Shown here piece after piece: positions 5,869 through 12,997 of a stretch of 23,830 nucleotides of DNA. Where the stretch lies: positions 1-23,830 of IMG/VR virus record IMGVR_UViG_3300031840_000185; one strand, 5' to 3'. The translations under genes were made by a program, and so were the position numbers. Below the pieces are notes generated by a model. That model saw nothing but the letters and a program-made list of their open reading frames with translations. It was not told the DNA's origin and did not search any database. Every line of letters begins with the position of its first letter. The first letter of the stretch is position 1. Source of the DNA: a virus.

Positions 5869-6577
5869 TTGCCCAATCCTTTAGTGCTTTTTGATCCATA
5901 GCTTTATTTACATCTTTATTTGTTGCAGTTCTTGCACCTTTGACCAAATGCACGTTATTTACTATGCCTTGTGGTGTCAATGCACCCACGCCATACGTTT
6001 TAACTAGGTTTTCTGCAATAACTGGTATATCTGTAGGTTCATACCCGGCTTCGTGTAGTTGTTTTCCTGCTGCGTAAATCTTACCCCATTGGTTTTTAGT
6101 AGGTTTTTCATATCCACATACTTTTTGTATATTATTTACATAAAGTTCTTGTATTTCTCTAGAATATAGTTCATTGGATATAGTTCTATTGAGTATAGTT
6201 TGTGTCAAGTTTTCTATACCCCTACCTGTAACGTTTTCTTTACCCCCCCTGTCAAGTTTTCTTGACACCGGGGTAAGTTTTAAGACATAAAGATTGCTTG
6301 TTTGTTCGCCTTTATCCTTAAATCGCTGCTTTACTTCTATAACGCCTTTTTCTTCTAACCCTTGTAAAGCTGTTATTGTGCTTTGTCTTGATCTATTTAC
6401 ATCTTTAGCTAATTTACTTACACTTGGCCAACACTCTTTAGTTTTATTGTCTGCATATTGTCCTAGTGCAACATACACCATTAATTCAAGTGGTTTTAGT
6501 ATTTCTAGTAACCAATGTGGTGTAATCGTAAATGTAAATTCGTATTCACTACCAATAAACTCATCTTCTTTTGTCAT
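5855..6577 (-). CDS. Winged-helix replication initiator
   Basis: A 240-residue protein. Residues about 20-100 are a winged helix of the HTH_36 type: helix TPHWLLEILKPLELMVYVAL, then CWPSVSKLAKDVNRSRQSTITALQ with the recognition helix near 61-72, and the wing ending NLYVLKL. Residues 101-135 form a charged, flexible linker. Residues about 136-240 are a second helical domain resembling DnaD/phage O-type helicase-recruiting domains (the GxGxLTPQGI block near 196-204). Such proteins bind the origin and load the helicase. The linker-coding DNA holds iteron-like repeats, as in lambda O, which supports the role. It is followed by the methyltransferase and preceded by a loader-like gene, overlapping each by 14-17 nt. 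Confidence 0.75.
   Translation of the reverse strand: MTKEDEFIGSEYEFTFTITPHWLLEILKPLELMVYVALGQYADNKTKECWPSVSKLAKDVNRSRQSTITALQGLEEKGVIEVKQRFKDKGEQTSNLYVLKLTPVSRKLDRGGKENVTGRGIENLTQTILNRTISNELYSREIQELYVNNIQKVCGYEKPTKNQWGKIYAAGKQLHEAGYEPTDIPVIAENLVKTYGVGALTPQGIVNNVHLVKGARTATNKDVNKAMDQKALKDWANETD
6203..6276. repeat. Iteron-like repeats and dyad inside the initiator gene (candidate origin)
   Basis: Three direct repeats of the form TGTnAnGTTTTCT start at 6203, 6227 and 6250 (spacing 24 and 23 bp); the first two run on into TATACCCC or TTACCCC. The third is part of a perfect 7-bp inverted repeat, TGTCAAG-TTTT-CTTGACA (6250-6267), extended outward by TACCCC (6241-6246) and GGGGTA (6270-6275). Spacing near two helical turns and position in the linker of a winged-helix initiator match the lambda O/ori arrangement. 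AT-rich DNA lies on the low-coordinate side (about 6120-6200). Confidence 0.65.
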
Positions 6578-7055
6578 TTATATCTGTTCCAATCCCATAA
6601 CGCCACCCCATTGTATTTGCTTCACTATAACTTAAACCAACATACGGTTCAAATAGTTTTCGTTGCCAATCACGTAATCCACCAAATTTGTATAAATGTT
6701 GTGTCTTATAAAACACAGCTTCAGCAAACGTTTTATAACCCTGCATTAATAAATAGGATTGTAAGCTACTTGGTGGATCTACTTGCTTATCCTCTAATGC
6801 TTTTTGTTCACGTATTGTTTGTGCTTTTTCTGTAAACGCTTGTGTCTGGAACTCTTTGCATAATCTTTTAATCTTTGACCAATCTAAAAATTCATTACCA
6901 CTTTCAAAATAATCTAATAAGACTTTACCAAATACGTCATCATCATATATTTCAAAATCTTTATATAACGATTTTACTGAATACTCACCAAGCTGTGCGT
7001 TTGGCCACCTAACTTTTAACCAATTTATCCAATATAAAAATTCATCTTTTTGCAT
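6561..7055 (-). CDS. Putative helicase loader / replication accessory protein
   Basis: A 164-residue helical protein. The N-terminal 65 residues (WINWLKVRWPNAQL ... SLYKDFE ... FLDWSKIKRLCKEF) have the spacing of the small helical domain of phage helicase loader/inhibitor proteins of the G39P type: an aromatic helix, a 'Y..FE' helix, then 'W..I...' before a polar tail. The rest is polar and ends with a GWRYGIGTD segment. Its position directly upstream of the initiator (17-nt overlap) fits a helicase-loading partner. Similarity is by pattern only; no catalytic motif or Walker motif is present, so it is not an AAA+ DnaC-type loader. Confidence 0.45.
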   Translation of the reverse strand: MQKDEFLYWINWLKVRWPNAQLGEYSVKSLYKDFEIYDDDVFGKVLLDYFESGNEFLDWSKIKRLCKEFQTQAFTEKAQTIREQKALEDKQVDPPSSLQSYLLMQGYKTFAEAVFYKTQHLYKFGGLRDWQRKLFEPYVGLSYSEANTMGWRYGIGTDINDKRR

Positions 7056-7164
7056 TTTCTTTTAACTCCATTTCTAATAAAGCAACCATTTTCTTCACTT
7101 CTTTCAACTCTTGGTCTGTTGTGATGTGTCGTAACAGTTGCTTTATGTTCTCTAATACTGTCAT
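7042..7164 (-). CDS. Small helical protein
   Basis: A 40-residue ORF that fills the gap between two genes: its ATG overlaps the upstream TAA (TAATG) and its end overlaps the next ATG by 14 nt, the layout of translational coupling. The sequence is one amphipathic helix with heptad-like Leu/Val spacing (LENIKQLL, ELKEVKKMVALLEMEL). It may be a small coiled-coil subunit. No family is recognised. Confidence 0.6.
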   Translation of the reverse strand: MTVLENIKQLLRHITTDQELKEVKKMVALLEMELKENAKR

Positions 7165-7622
7165 TAAAACGGTGGTTTTAAATCCTCTAAATCAACGACT
7201 TCTGTTGGTGTTTGTTCTGCATTAAACTTTTTTTCTGCATTATCAAACTCGTCATCATTCCAACTAGCCCACGGAAAACCTTTACCAGTATCGCAACCGT
7301 CTTTATTTGCACACTTCCACAATGGTTGTTTACCTTGTGCAGTTTCACGATTGTCCCAAACTTTTGAACCACAACTTGGACATTTAGGTTCAAACTTAGG
7401 TTTATCACCAACTGTTACTTCCTGTGTATCGTTTGTATATTTATAGGTTACTTTTTGTTCTTCTATGTAACCGTCTTTTAAATAATTAAAAAGATTGTTT
7501 GATATGTTTCTAATAACTTCTAGTTGGTTAGCTATATCGTTATTAGGATCAAACTTATCTTTTGTAAGTTCTGTTGCTGCTTTTAAAGCAACTTGTTTCA
7601 TTATTATTTCACTTTGTGTCAT
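7164..7622 (-). CDS. Zinc-ribbon protein with SSB-like C-terminal tip
   Basis: A 152-residue protein with a strong ribosome site (AAGGAG). The N-terminal 50 residues are helical (MKQVALKAATELT). A zinc ribbon follows: CPSC (81-84), then C104 and C110. The C-terminus is acidic and ends DLEDLKPPF, closely like the acidic tip of single-strand binding proteins (actinobacterial SSB ends in PPF), the site that recruits replication and repair proteins. No OB fold can be seen. It may therefore be an ssDNA-binding or replisome-recruiting factor, and it sits at the head of the replication genes. The functional reading is inference; the zinc ribbon and the C-terminal residues are directly visible. Confidence 0.7.
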   Translation of the reverse strand: MTQSEIIMKQVALKAATELTKDKFDPNNDIANQLEVIRNISNNLFNYLKDGYIEEQKVTYKYTNDTQEVTVGDKPKFEPKCPSCGSKVWDNRETAQGKQPLWKCANKDGCDTGKGFPWASWNDDEFDNAEKKFNAEQTPTEVVDLEDLKPPF

Positions 7623-7635
7623 TTATTACACTCCT

Positions 7636-7812
7636 TTATTCTTCTTCGCCTAAATTTTCCCAACAAGCGTTACATACGCTGTGGTCATCATCTTGTTCTG
7701 TTATTTCTTTTTCGCAGAACATACAATGCCCACTATAAGGTTTTGCTACGACAATACCGTTGCCTACTTGTTTATCCCAAAATTTATCTAATGGTTCACT
7801 TAGTTGTGTCAT
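7636..7812 (-). CDS. Small zinc-finger protein
   Basis: A 58-residue ORF. H29, C30 and C33 (HCMFC) with C47 and C50 (CNAC) make a four-Cys zinc site, with an acidic loop between (TEQDDD) and an acidic end (EEE). It overlaps the membrane-protein gene upstream by 17 nt and ends 14 nt before the next start, within a continuous operon. This type of mini treble-clef or zinc-ribbon protein is frequent in phages, and the partner is unknown. Confidence 0.65.
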   Translation of the reverse strand: MTQLSEPLDKFWDKQVGNGIVVAKPYSGHCMFCEKEITEQDDDHSVCNACWENLGEEE

Positions 7813-8014
7813 TACTAAACATATTATCTGCGTCTAATACTTCACCGTCTTCAAGTCGTTGCCAAAAATCTACATTAGGTTTATTTTCAACATCTTCATA
7901 ACCAAGCAATTTTGCAATAAATACTGCAACTTCGCCTAATAATGCACCTATTAGAAATATGGCAACAAAACCACCTAACACAATAAATACATCTGGATTA
8001 CTATACTTGTCCAT
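7796..8014 (-). CDS. Small membrane protein, first gene of the early operon
   Basis: A 72-residue protein with a strong ribosome site (AAAAAGGAG) just after a near-consensus promoter. Residues 9-37 are hydrophobic (VFIVLGGFVAIFLIGALL and the following stretch), giving one long or two short membrane segments; the C-terminal half is acidic and soluble (DVENKPNVDFWQRLEDGE), probably on the cytoplasmic side. Being the first gene to be made suggests a takeover or exclusion function at the host membrane, but nothing in the sequence identifies one. Confidence 0.7.
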   Translation of the reverse strand: MDKYSNPDVFIVLGGFVAIFLIGALLGEVAVFIAKLLGYEDVENKPNVDFWQRLEDGEVLDADNMFSNDTTK

Positions 8015-8041
8015 TTGTTCACTCCTTTTTGTCTTGTCTGT

Positions 8042-8069
8042 ATTATATATAAATTATTTACAATGTGAA
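8042..8069 (-). promoter_or_regulatory. Strong sigma-70-type promoter of the early operon
   Basis: On the minus strand, TTCACA (8069-8064, one mismatch to TTGACA) and a perfect TATAAT (8047-8042) are 16 bp apart. Transcription would start near 8035, about 20 nt before the first ATG (8014), with an AGGAG ribosome site between. It follows the terminator at 8133-8164, so it starts a separate transcript. Confidence 0.75.
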
Positions 8070-8132
8070 GTGTTTACAAAAAAAAGTATGTTATTATTAG
8101 ATTTCTAACACTCCATTTGTTAGTACGTATAG

Positions 8133-8164
8133 AAAAGACCGGGTTTTTATTAACCCGGTCTTTT
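8133..8164 (-). terminator. Strong rho-independent terminator after the lysis genes
   Basis: A perfect 13-bp inverted repeat (8133-8145 with 8152-8164; core AGACCGGGTT) with a 6-nt loop, and T-runs on both strands outside or at the end of the stem. It lies 25 nt past the holin stop and separates the late transcript from the early promoter. As only minus-strand genes are present, it mainly serves the minus strand, although the plus-strand T-run is the better one. Confidence 0.85.
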
Positions 8165-8189
8165 TATTTCCTGCTGCGATTGGGCTGCG

Positions 8190-8411
8190 TTAGAAAGTTT
8201 CTTTCGGCTTGTACTGTTCTAGAGCGTGTTGCATTACTGTTATAAAACTTGTTAAAAATGCTACACCTACAAGCTGTATTATTTCTGCGTCAATAATACC
8301 TGTACTGTTAGCTAACCACAATGAAATAGCTGATTGCAAACCAGTTCTAAATGCTTTTGCAAACATAAATTTCCAGTACGCTTTCCAATCTTTTTTATTT
8401 ACTTTACTCAA
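8190..8411 (-). CDS. Holin (r1t-like; TTG start)
   Basis: A 73-residue protein. The start is TTG at 8411 with AAGGAAAGG 6 nt upstream, inside the end of the amidase gene (8-nt overlap). It has a charged N-terminus (KKDWKAYWKFMFAKAFRT), two membrane segments (about 22-38 and 44-62, the second containing VGVAFLTSFITVM) and a polar C-terminal tail. Size, topology and position right after the endolysin match the r1t-type holins common in actinobacterial phages. It would form inner-membrane lesions that end the infection and release the endolysin. Confidence 0.8.
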   Translation of the reverse strand: MSKVNKKDWKAYWKFMFAKAFRTGLQSAISLWLANSTGIIDAEIIQLVGVAFLTSFITVMQHALEQYKPKETF

Positions 8412-9186
8412 TGGTAACCTTTCCTTTTTTAATTTTAGCTCTATTAACTTCTACCAACTTTGCATAAGTCATATTGCCAACAATACCGTCTGGTTTTAAT
8501 TTATATTTCTTTTGAAATAAAACCACAGCTGCTAAAGTTTTTCCACCAAAATCACCGTCTATTTGTAATTGTGTTTTGTTTATCTTGTTAAGCATTATTT
8601 GTATTTCTTCTACTTGGCTACCACTATCGCCTTTTTTAATGAGCATTGATCTAGTTACTTCTTGTACAACTTCTTGTGCTTTTGTTTCTTCTGGCACTAT
8701 GGTTAATCTATTTTCAATCCATTTACTCCAATTATCACCCGGACACGTAGTAGATTTAAAACTTCTATGTGGTCTAATATCGCCACCGACTTCTTTCCAT
8801 AGTTCTTTTACTGTCATTACAGCTTCTTTACTTGGCATATCATCTGGTTTAGATCCACCAAGCCAACACACAGCTACGTAATGCTTATTGTTATAGTTTA
8901 TTTCTTGTCTGTTGTTGCCACCTTGTGCTGCCGATCTATTTCCAAAACCTCTAGCTTCGTATAAATTACCACTATCACCTACACAAAAATTATATGCTAT
9001 ATCGTTCCAACCCCGGTCGTTTTGATGTAGTGCCTGTATCTGTCGTACTTGTGCCATTTCTTCATCTACGCTTAATGCTTTTGGATAAGCTGACCAATGT
9101 ACAACTAAACCTTTTACTTCGCCTAATTTACTAAATCTTGATTTATTGGGTTTTGCACCCCACATTTCTCTAGTTATTATCTTCAT
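8404..9186 (-). CDS. N-acetylmuramoyl-L-alanine amidase endolysin
   Basis: A 260-residue protein with two domains. Residues 1-160 are an Amidase_2/PGRP domain: zinc ligands H30 (VVHWSA), H140 (IRPHRS) and C148 (TTCPGD), with Y65 in WNDIAYNF as the expected catalytic Tyr. Residues about 180-245 are a PG_binding_1 domain (LIKKGDSGSQVEEIQ ... IDGDFGGKT ... FQKKYKLKPDGIVG). It cuts the bond between muramic acid and the stem peptide. There is no signal peptide, so it depends on the holin gene that overlaps its end. It starts one base after the metallophosphoesterase stop. Confidence 0.92.
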   Translation of the reverse strand: MKIITREMWGAKPNKSRFSKLGEVKGLVVHWSAYPKALSVDEEMAQVRQIQALHQNDRGWNDIAYNFCVGDSGNLYEARGFGNRSAAQGGNNRQEINYNNKHYVAVCWLGGSKPDDMPSKEAVMTVKELWKEVGGDIRPHRSFKSTTCPGDNWSKWIENRLTIVPEETKAQEVVQEVTRSMLIKKGDSGSQVEEIQIMLNKINKTQLQIDGDFGGKTLAAVVLFQKKYKLKPDGIVGNMTYAKLVEVNRAKIKKGKVTIE

Positions 9187-9187
9187 A

Positions 9188-10420
9188 TCAATATATATTA
9201 ATGTCTGACCACTTACGACCGTCTTTGTTGTGCATTAAAAATGCTGTAACACCGTGTAACGCTGATCCACCACCCTGTTCACTAAACCATTGTTGTCCAG
9301 ATAAATCATAAGCTGTTGAACACAATACAAGTCTATGATCTACTTCTACAGAAAAATGATGATGAAAATGACCAACTAGCAATACATCTGTATCGTATAA
9401 TTCTGCCTTAGTTTTGTTTGAACTCATCTTTGTAAACCAATTAACTACCTTTTGTTGTGCATTACCACCACCACGTGCTTGATGACCGTGTGCTATTGAT
9501 AAAACTGTATTAGGTAACACTTGTACACTTGTAGTTAGATAATTGTCTGGTATATACCAGTTGATATGTTTGAAAGCTGGTGATTTACTAAATATTTCTT
9601 GTACGCTATCAAACAATTCTGCGTCCATATTATCGCCAAAACTTGTATTAGCTTTACCACCTTGTCTGCGTTCACCGTGATTTCCCATAGTTGCCATAAC
9701 GATTACATCAGTAAACAATGGTGCAAGTATTTCTATAGTCTTAGTAAGCATACGTCTAGCTATACGCATTTGTTGTCTATTATCAAATTCTTGTTCATAT
9801 AAACCCATTGGGTAGAAGTTATTACTACAATTCTCTACTAAATCACCTAAACCACAAATTACTAATTTATCTATTGTGTATTTTTTGCGTAGGTTTTTTA
9901 GATCATCTTTAATTGCATAAATACTATCAAAATACTGCAATACCGATTGTTCTGTATTCTTTTTGCCTACTTGCCAATCAGCAAGACTAACAACCATACA
10001 ACTGTCGTGTACTTTTACTTTTGTTTTAGGTTTAGGTTTAATTTTAGATACACGATTTGCTAGTTCTTGTATGTCTTTGTCTGGTGTGCTGTTTTCACGA
10101 CTATATAAATTTGTTTTAAAATAATAAAACTTCGTAGGTTCACTTTCCCCGGTCTTTGGGTTCTTACCCCAAGCGTCCCACACTCTAAAGTTTATTGGTT
10201 CATCTTTTTTTATATAAAATGTTTTACTTGCACCTTTACCAATCCAATAATCTATCCACTCGTCCCAATCTAAATCGCCACGATCTGCTAAACCTTTTGT
10301 AGTTATCTGTCCTTTGTTGCCGTTCCACTCAACACCCGGTTTAAATCCACGTGGATAATCTTCTTTTGGCTTTTGTTCAGCTTGTTTGACTTCTATAAAT
10401 TCATTAAAGTTCAAGTTCAT
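9188..10420 (-). CDS. Calcineurin-like metallophosphoesterase
   Basis: A 410-residue protein. After a roughly 135-residue N-terminal region (WNGNKGQITTKGL, DWDEWIDYWIG), the metal-binding motifs appear in order: LADWQVG (D148-x-Q150, where most family members have D-x-H), GLGDLVE (D193), MGNHGE (N247-H248), HGH (310-312) and GHFHHH (350-355). This is the calcineurin/SbcD-type nuclease or phosphodiesterase fold. In actinophages such proteins are often called metallophosphoesterase and may act on DNA ends during packaging or host DNA degradation. The start overlaps the 90-residue helical gene by 17 nt, suggesting a functional pair. The Q substitution at the first metal site is notable but occurs in phage members. 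Confidence 0.85.
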   Translation of the reverse strand: MNLNFNEFIEVKQAEQKPKEDYPRGFKPGVEWNGNKGQITTKGLADRGDLDWDEWIDYWIGKGASKTFYIKKDEPINFRVWDAWGKNPKTGESEPTKFYYFKTNLYSRENSTPDKDIQELANRVSKIKPKPKTKVKVHDSCMVVSLADWQVGKKNTEQSVLQYFDSIYAIKDDLKNLRKKYTIDKLVICGLGDLVENCSNNFYPMGLYEQEFDNRQQMRIARRMLTKTIEILAPLFTDVIVMATMGNHGERRQGGKANTSFGDNMDAELFDSVQEIFSKSPAFKHINWYIPDNYLTTSVQVLPNTVLSIAHGHQARGGGNAQQKVVNWFTKMSSNKTKAELYDTDVLLVGHFHHHFSVEVDHRLVLCSTAYDLSGQQWFSEQGGGSALHGVTAFLMHNKDGRKWSDINIY

Positions 10421-10676
10421 ATTCCTTTGCTATACGTGCTATCGCCCTACGTAAACCCTCTTTTGTTGCTTCGTGCATTTGACACTCGTCATAAAGATAT
10501 TCTGCTATTGATCTATAACTGTATAAAAAATGGTTTTGTGTTGTTTTCTTTTTTTCTACGCATTGTTCAAGTAAATCTAAAATTATTGGTACATTTTGTG
10601 GATAACGCACTTCATAGCGTCTATTAGGTAGTTGTTTTGCTTTTTTATCTATAAAATCATCAAAATTTTTATCCAT
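10404..10676 (-). CDS. Small helical protein paired with the metallophosphoesterase
   Basis: A 90-residue basic, helical protein. YSYRSIAEYLYDEC followed by ATKEGLRRAIARIAKEY (about 52-86) resembles a helix-turn-helix: a short helix, a turn and a basic recognition-like helix. It overlaps the start of the metallophosphoesterase by 17 nt, so the two are co-translated. It could be the DNA-binding subunit for the phosphoesterase; in some phages an HTH domain sits directly upstream of this enzyme. The ribosome site is weak (AGGG). No firm family assignment. Confidence 0.65.
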   Translation of the reverse strand: MDKNFDDFIDKKAKQLPNRRYEVRYPQNVPIILDLLEQCVEKKKTTQNHFLYSYRSIAEYLYDECQMHEATKEGLRRAIARIAKEYELEL

Positions 10677-10742
10677 AAAGCCCTTGTTGTTAGTTTTAGT
10701 GTAATAGATAAATACGACAATAAAAGGTTTTATACATACAAA

Positions 10743-10766
10743 AAACCCACTAATTAAAGTGGGTTT
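10743..10766 (-). terminator. Rho-independent terminator
   Basis: AAACCCACT pairs with AGTGGGTTT around a 6-nt loop, and on the minus strand the stem ends in a run of six T. It lies 34 nt past the stop of the 80-residue gene and closes the tail/surface transcript before the metallophosphoesterase-lysis genes. Confidence 0.85.
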
Positions 10767-10799
10767 AATGTATTAGTATGTAGATATTTGTTTTTTTAA

Positions 10800-11042
10800 C
10801 TAATTATATATAGAAATTTGTTCAACTATTGCAAACATTTCATCTACTTCCCAATGTGTCAATAATTGATCTGTTTGTTCATTTTTCATTGACCACAATT
10901 CTGCTTTAGCACCGGGAAACGACCTTTTTGCAAGTTCGTTAATTATGGCACGTCTAGCTTCATTTTCTGTAACACCATTATAAATAAAGTGGTAAACAGC
11001 AAAAGAACTATCAGCACCTTTAACAATACCTTGATATTCCAT
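10800..11042 (-). CDS. Hypothetical protein
   Basis: An 80-residue soluble protein with a strong ribosome site (AAAAGGAG). It has an alpha/beta pattern: a strand pair (IVKGADSSFAVYHFIYNGV), a helix (TENEARRAIINELAKRSFPG), a strand (AKAELWSM) and a C-terminal helix. This resembles small ferredoxin-like phage proteins, but no family is recognised. It stands alone between a possible -10 box and a terminator, so it may be expressed as a single gene. Confidence 0.65.
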   Translation of the reverse strand: MEYQGIVKGADSSFAVYHFIYNGVTENEARRAIINELAKRSFPGAKAELWSMKNEQTDQLLTHWEVDEMFAIVEQISIYN

Positions 11043-11076
11043 TTTGAACTCCTTTTGTTCTTAGTACGTTATAACT

Positions 11077-11082
11077 ATTATA
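11077..11082 (-). promoter_or_regulatory. Possible -10 box before the 80-residue gene
   Basis: A perfect TATAAT on the minus strand, about 35-40 nt before the ATG at 11042, in a 63-nt gap. No -35 match at 16-18 bp, so support is weak. Confidence 0.3.
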
Positions 11083-11105
11083 TATTAGATTTTTAGAATA
11101 TGTGG

Positions 11106-11285
11106 TTATTTTCTAAAATTTATTGTTGCAAACCAAACACCAAAACTTATTAGGATCATAATACCTACAACGTCTTTAGACGTTCCAGTCAAGAGAAAAT
11201 AAGAAATCGCAAAACCCAAAATGGTGAACGTCTGTGCTGCTGTTTCTCTAAGTATCGCTATTATGCCGTTATATATTTTTTTCAT
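11106..11285 (-). CDS. Small two-segment membrane protein
   Basis: A 59-residue ORF whose ATG overlaps the TAA of the 570-residue surface-protein gene (TAATG), implying coupled translation. Two hydrophobic segments are clear: about 20-33 (FTILGFAISYFLL) and 39-54 (VVGIMILISFGVWFA), joined by a short TGTSKD turn, with Lys at both ends. It could be a second holin or antiholin, or a membrane partner of the exported protein. A 7-bp inverted repeat (AACGTCT-TT-AGACGTT, 11169-11184) lies within the coding sequence. Confidence 0.7.
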   Translation of the reverse strand: MKKIYNGIIAILRETAAQTFTILGFAISYFLLTGTSKDVVGIMILISFGVWFATINFRK

Positions 11286-12997
11286 TAAAATCTTCTAGTT
11301 ATTGGTGTAGCAATAATCTGGCCAACAATAATTACCGGGACAACTGTTTTAGCTGCTTGTGTCTTTACTGCTTGTGGCATATCACTACCAATATCTGATA
11401 ATACTACACCAGACAAATCAATATCAGTTAGTTGTCCTAATGGATTTTGTATAAATTCTTCTATACCTATTTCAACGATTACGTTTTGTATTCCATAATC
11501 TTCTACATCTGCGTTTTCTGTTGCACGTTCTACATACTCTTGTACAGCTGTTGCAATAGTTTTATCTTCTATAGATTGTTTTGCAATTATTACAACGTCA
11601 TTAGTTTCTTGTACACCAAGCACTTCAGCAACAACTTCTTTTTCTTCTTCACTAAGTTCTGCAACTGTTTCAGGTTTAGTTACTTCTACTACAACAGCTT
11701 GTACAATTTGTTTTGTTTCTTCAGTAGCTTTATCTAAATTTTGTACACTTACTTTTGCTACTTCTTTTACAACTTCTATTTTTTCTTCTACCGGTAATGC
11801 TTGAACAGCTTCAACTATTTCTTTTTCGGTAGTATCTTCTGTAATTTCAACAACTTGTATTTTTAATTCAACTTGTTTTATTACTTCTTCTTGTTCTTCA
11901 TCTGATAAATCTTCTAGTGGTGTTTCGTTATTTCTTCTACCCACTTCTTCTTGTTCGTCTGGAATAATATCCACAATTTCATCTTCTTCAAAAACCTCTT
12001 TAATAGGTTCTGTATCTTCTTCTTCATATAAATCTTCCTGTTCTATAATTATTATTTCTGGTAGATCAAGTACAATAACTTCTTCTTCTATTTCGTATTG
12101 TTCTAAATCTTGTTCTTGTATTTCTTGTATTACGTCAATAAGTTCCTGTATTTCTTCTAATTCTTCATCTGATAATTTTTCAACATCAACATCTTTTAAT
12201 ATTGATTGTTCTAATTCTTTTTGTATCGCTGCTTCTTTTTCAGCTTCAATGCGTTCAGCTTCTTCTCTGTCTGCTCTCTCTTTGTTAGTTTCGTATATAC
12301 CAGTTTCTAAAAAATTTAATTCTTCTTCTGTTGGAGGTATTGTTGTAGTCGTTGTAGTAGTAGTAGTTGTTGTAGTTTCTGGTACAACGATAGGTTCTTT
12401 ACAATCACCATTCTGATAACCAAACCACTCTTTGCTTTCAATAGCTGTAAGATATTCTTTATATGAAAGCGGATTGTTTGGGTGCTCACACCCATTTTTA
12501 TCCCAAGCCAAGTACGTAGTAATACCATCTTCAACGACTTCTTCTGCTTTGGGTAGCGTAGTTGTTGTCGTACTAGATGTCGTTGTAGTAGGTATAAAAA
12601 CATAATTATATAATACACTTTGTACAGGAGTAAAGTCGCTAGTTGTACCATTAGTATCGTGAAATGCTTTTACCTTTGCATATATATTTTGATTATCTAC
12701 AGACAATTCGTTGTATAAATACTCTGCTGTAAATGTATAACTTTGCCAAGACAATGCTTCTGTAAAACCAAATTTTGTTTGTACTGATTTATCATCAGCA
12801 GTTTCAGTAAGTCCTATATAAACTATGTAGTATTCAGGTGGGTTATCTTCATAGCCATCACTTTCCTGCCAACTAACTGTAATACTTCCATCATTATTTA
12901 ATGTATTAGTAATACCATAAGGTGTTTGTGTTTCTGTATGGTAAGCCATTACAGGTAAAGGTATCAATAAAAAAATAGCAAATAATACCCTTAGCAT
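11285..12997 (-). CDS. Exported Thr-linker, Glu-rich surface protein of unknown function
   Basis: A 570-residue protein. Residues 1-18 are a Sec signal peptide ending VMA. Residues about 20-132 form a fibronectin-III-like beta domain (ITVSWQESDG, YYIVYIGLTE, IYAKVKAFHD). A Thr/Ser linker (137-147) leads to a small domain (150-205) with two Cys (170, 199), and a second Thr run (208-219) leads to a long acidic helical part. There, LSDEELEE (275), LSDEEQEE (364) and LSEEEKEV (448) recur at about 85-90 residues, marking diverged repeats. The C-terminus has a short hydrophobic stretch (552-565) and ends TRRF, like a membrane anchor. Such Thr-linked exported proteins are typical of host surfaces. 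Placed between tail and lysis genes, it could be a surface decoy, a superinfection-exclusion factor or a wall-associated factor; none is proven. Confidence 0.75.
   Translation of the reverse strand: MLRVLFAIFLLIPLPVMAYHTETQTPYGITNTLNNDGSITVSWQESDGYEDNPPEYYIVYIGLTETADDKSVQTKFGFTEALSWQSYTFTAEYLYNELSVDNQNIYAKVKAFHDTNGTTSDFTPVQSVLYNYVFIPTTTTSSTTTTTLPKAEEVVEDGITTYLAWDKNGCEHPNNPLSYKEYLTAIESKEWFGYQNGDCKEPIVVPETTTTTTTTTTTTIPPTEEELNFLETGIYETNKERADREEAERIEAEKEAAIQKELEQSILKDVDVEKLSDEELEEIQELIDVIQEIQEQDLEQYEIEEEVIVLDLPEIIIIEQEDLYEEEDTEPIKEVFEEDEIVDIIPDEQEEVGRRNNETPLEDLSDEEQEEVIKQVELKIQVVEITEDTTEKEIVEAVQALPVEEKIEVVKEVAKVSVQNLDKATEETKQIVQAVVVEVTKPETVAELSEEEKEVVAEVLGVQETNDVVIIAKQSIEDKTIATAVQEYVERATENADVEDYGIQNVIVEIGIEEFIQNPLGQLTDIDLSGVVLSDIGSDMPQAVKTQAAKTVVPVIIVGQIIATPITRRF

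Noticed and set aside
7187-7411. A 74-residue minus-strand ORF inside the zinc-ribbon protein gene
   Set aside because: Out-of-frame shadow of a gene with a clear zinc site and strong ribosome site.
11169-11184. Inverted repeat AACGTCT-TT-AGACGTT
   Set aside because: Lies within the coding sequence of a small membrane protein, lacks a T-run, and a single 7-bp stem can arise by chance.
12343-12376. Trinucleotide-like repeat (gta/gtt run) taken as a possible regulatory repeat
   Set aside because: It simply encodes the Thr linker of the surface protein.
12316-12651. A 111-residue minus-strand ORF inside the surface-protein gene
   Set aside because: It is another frame of the Thr/Glu-rich region; low-complexity coding keeps other frames open. 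No ribosome site or family look.
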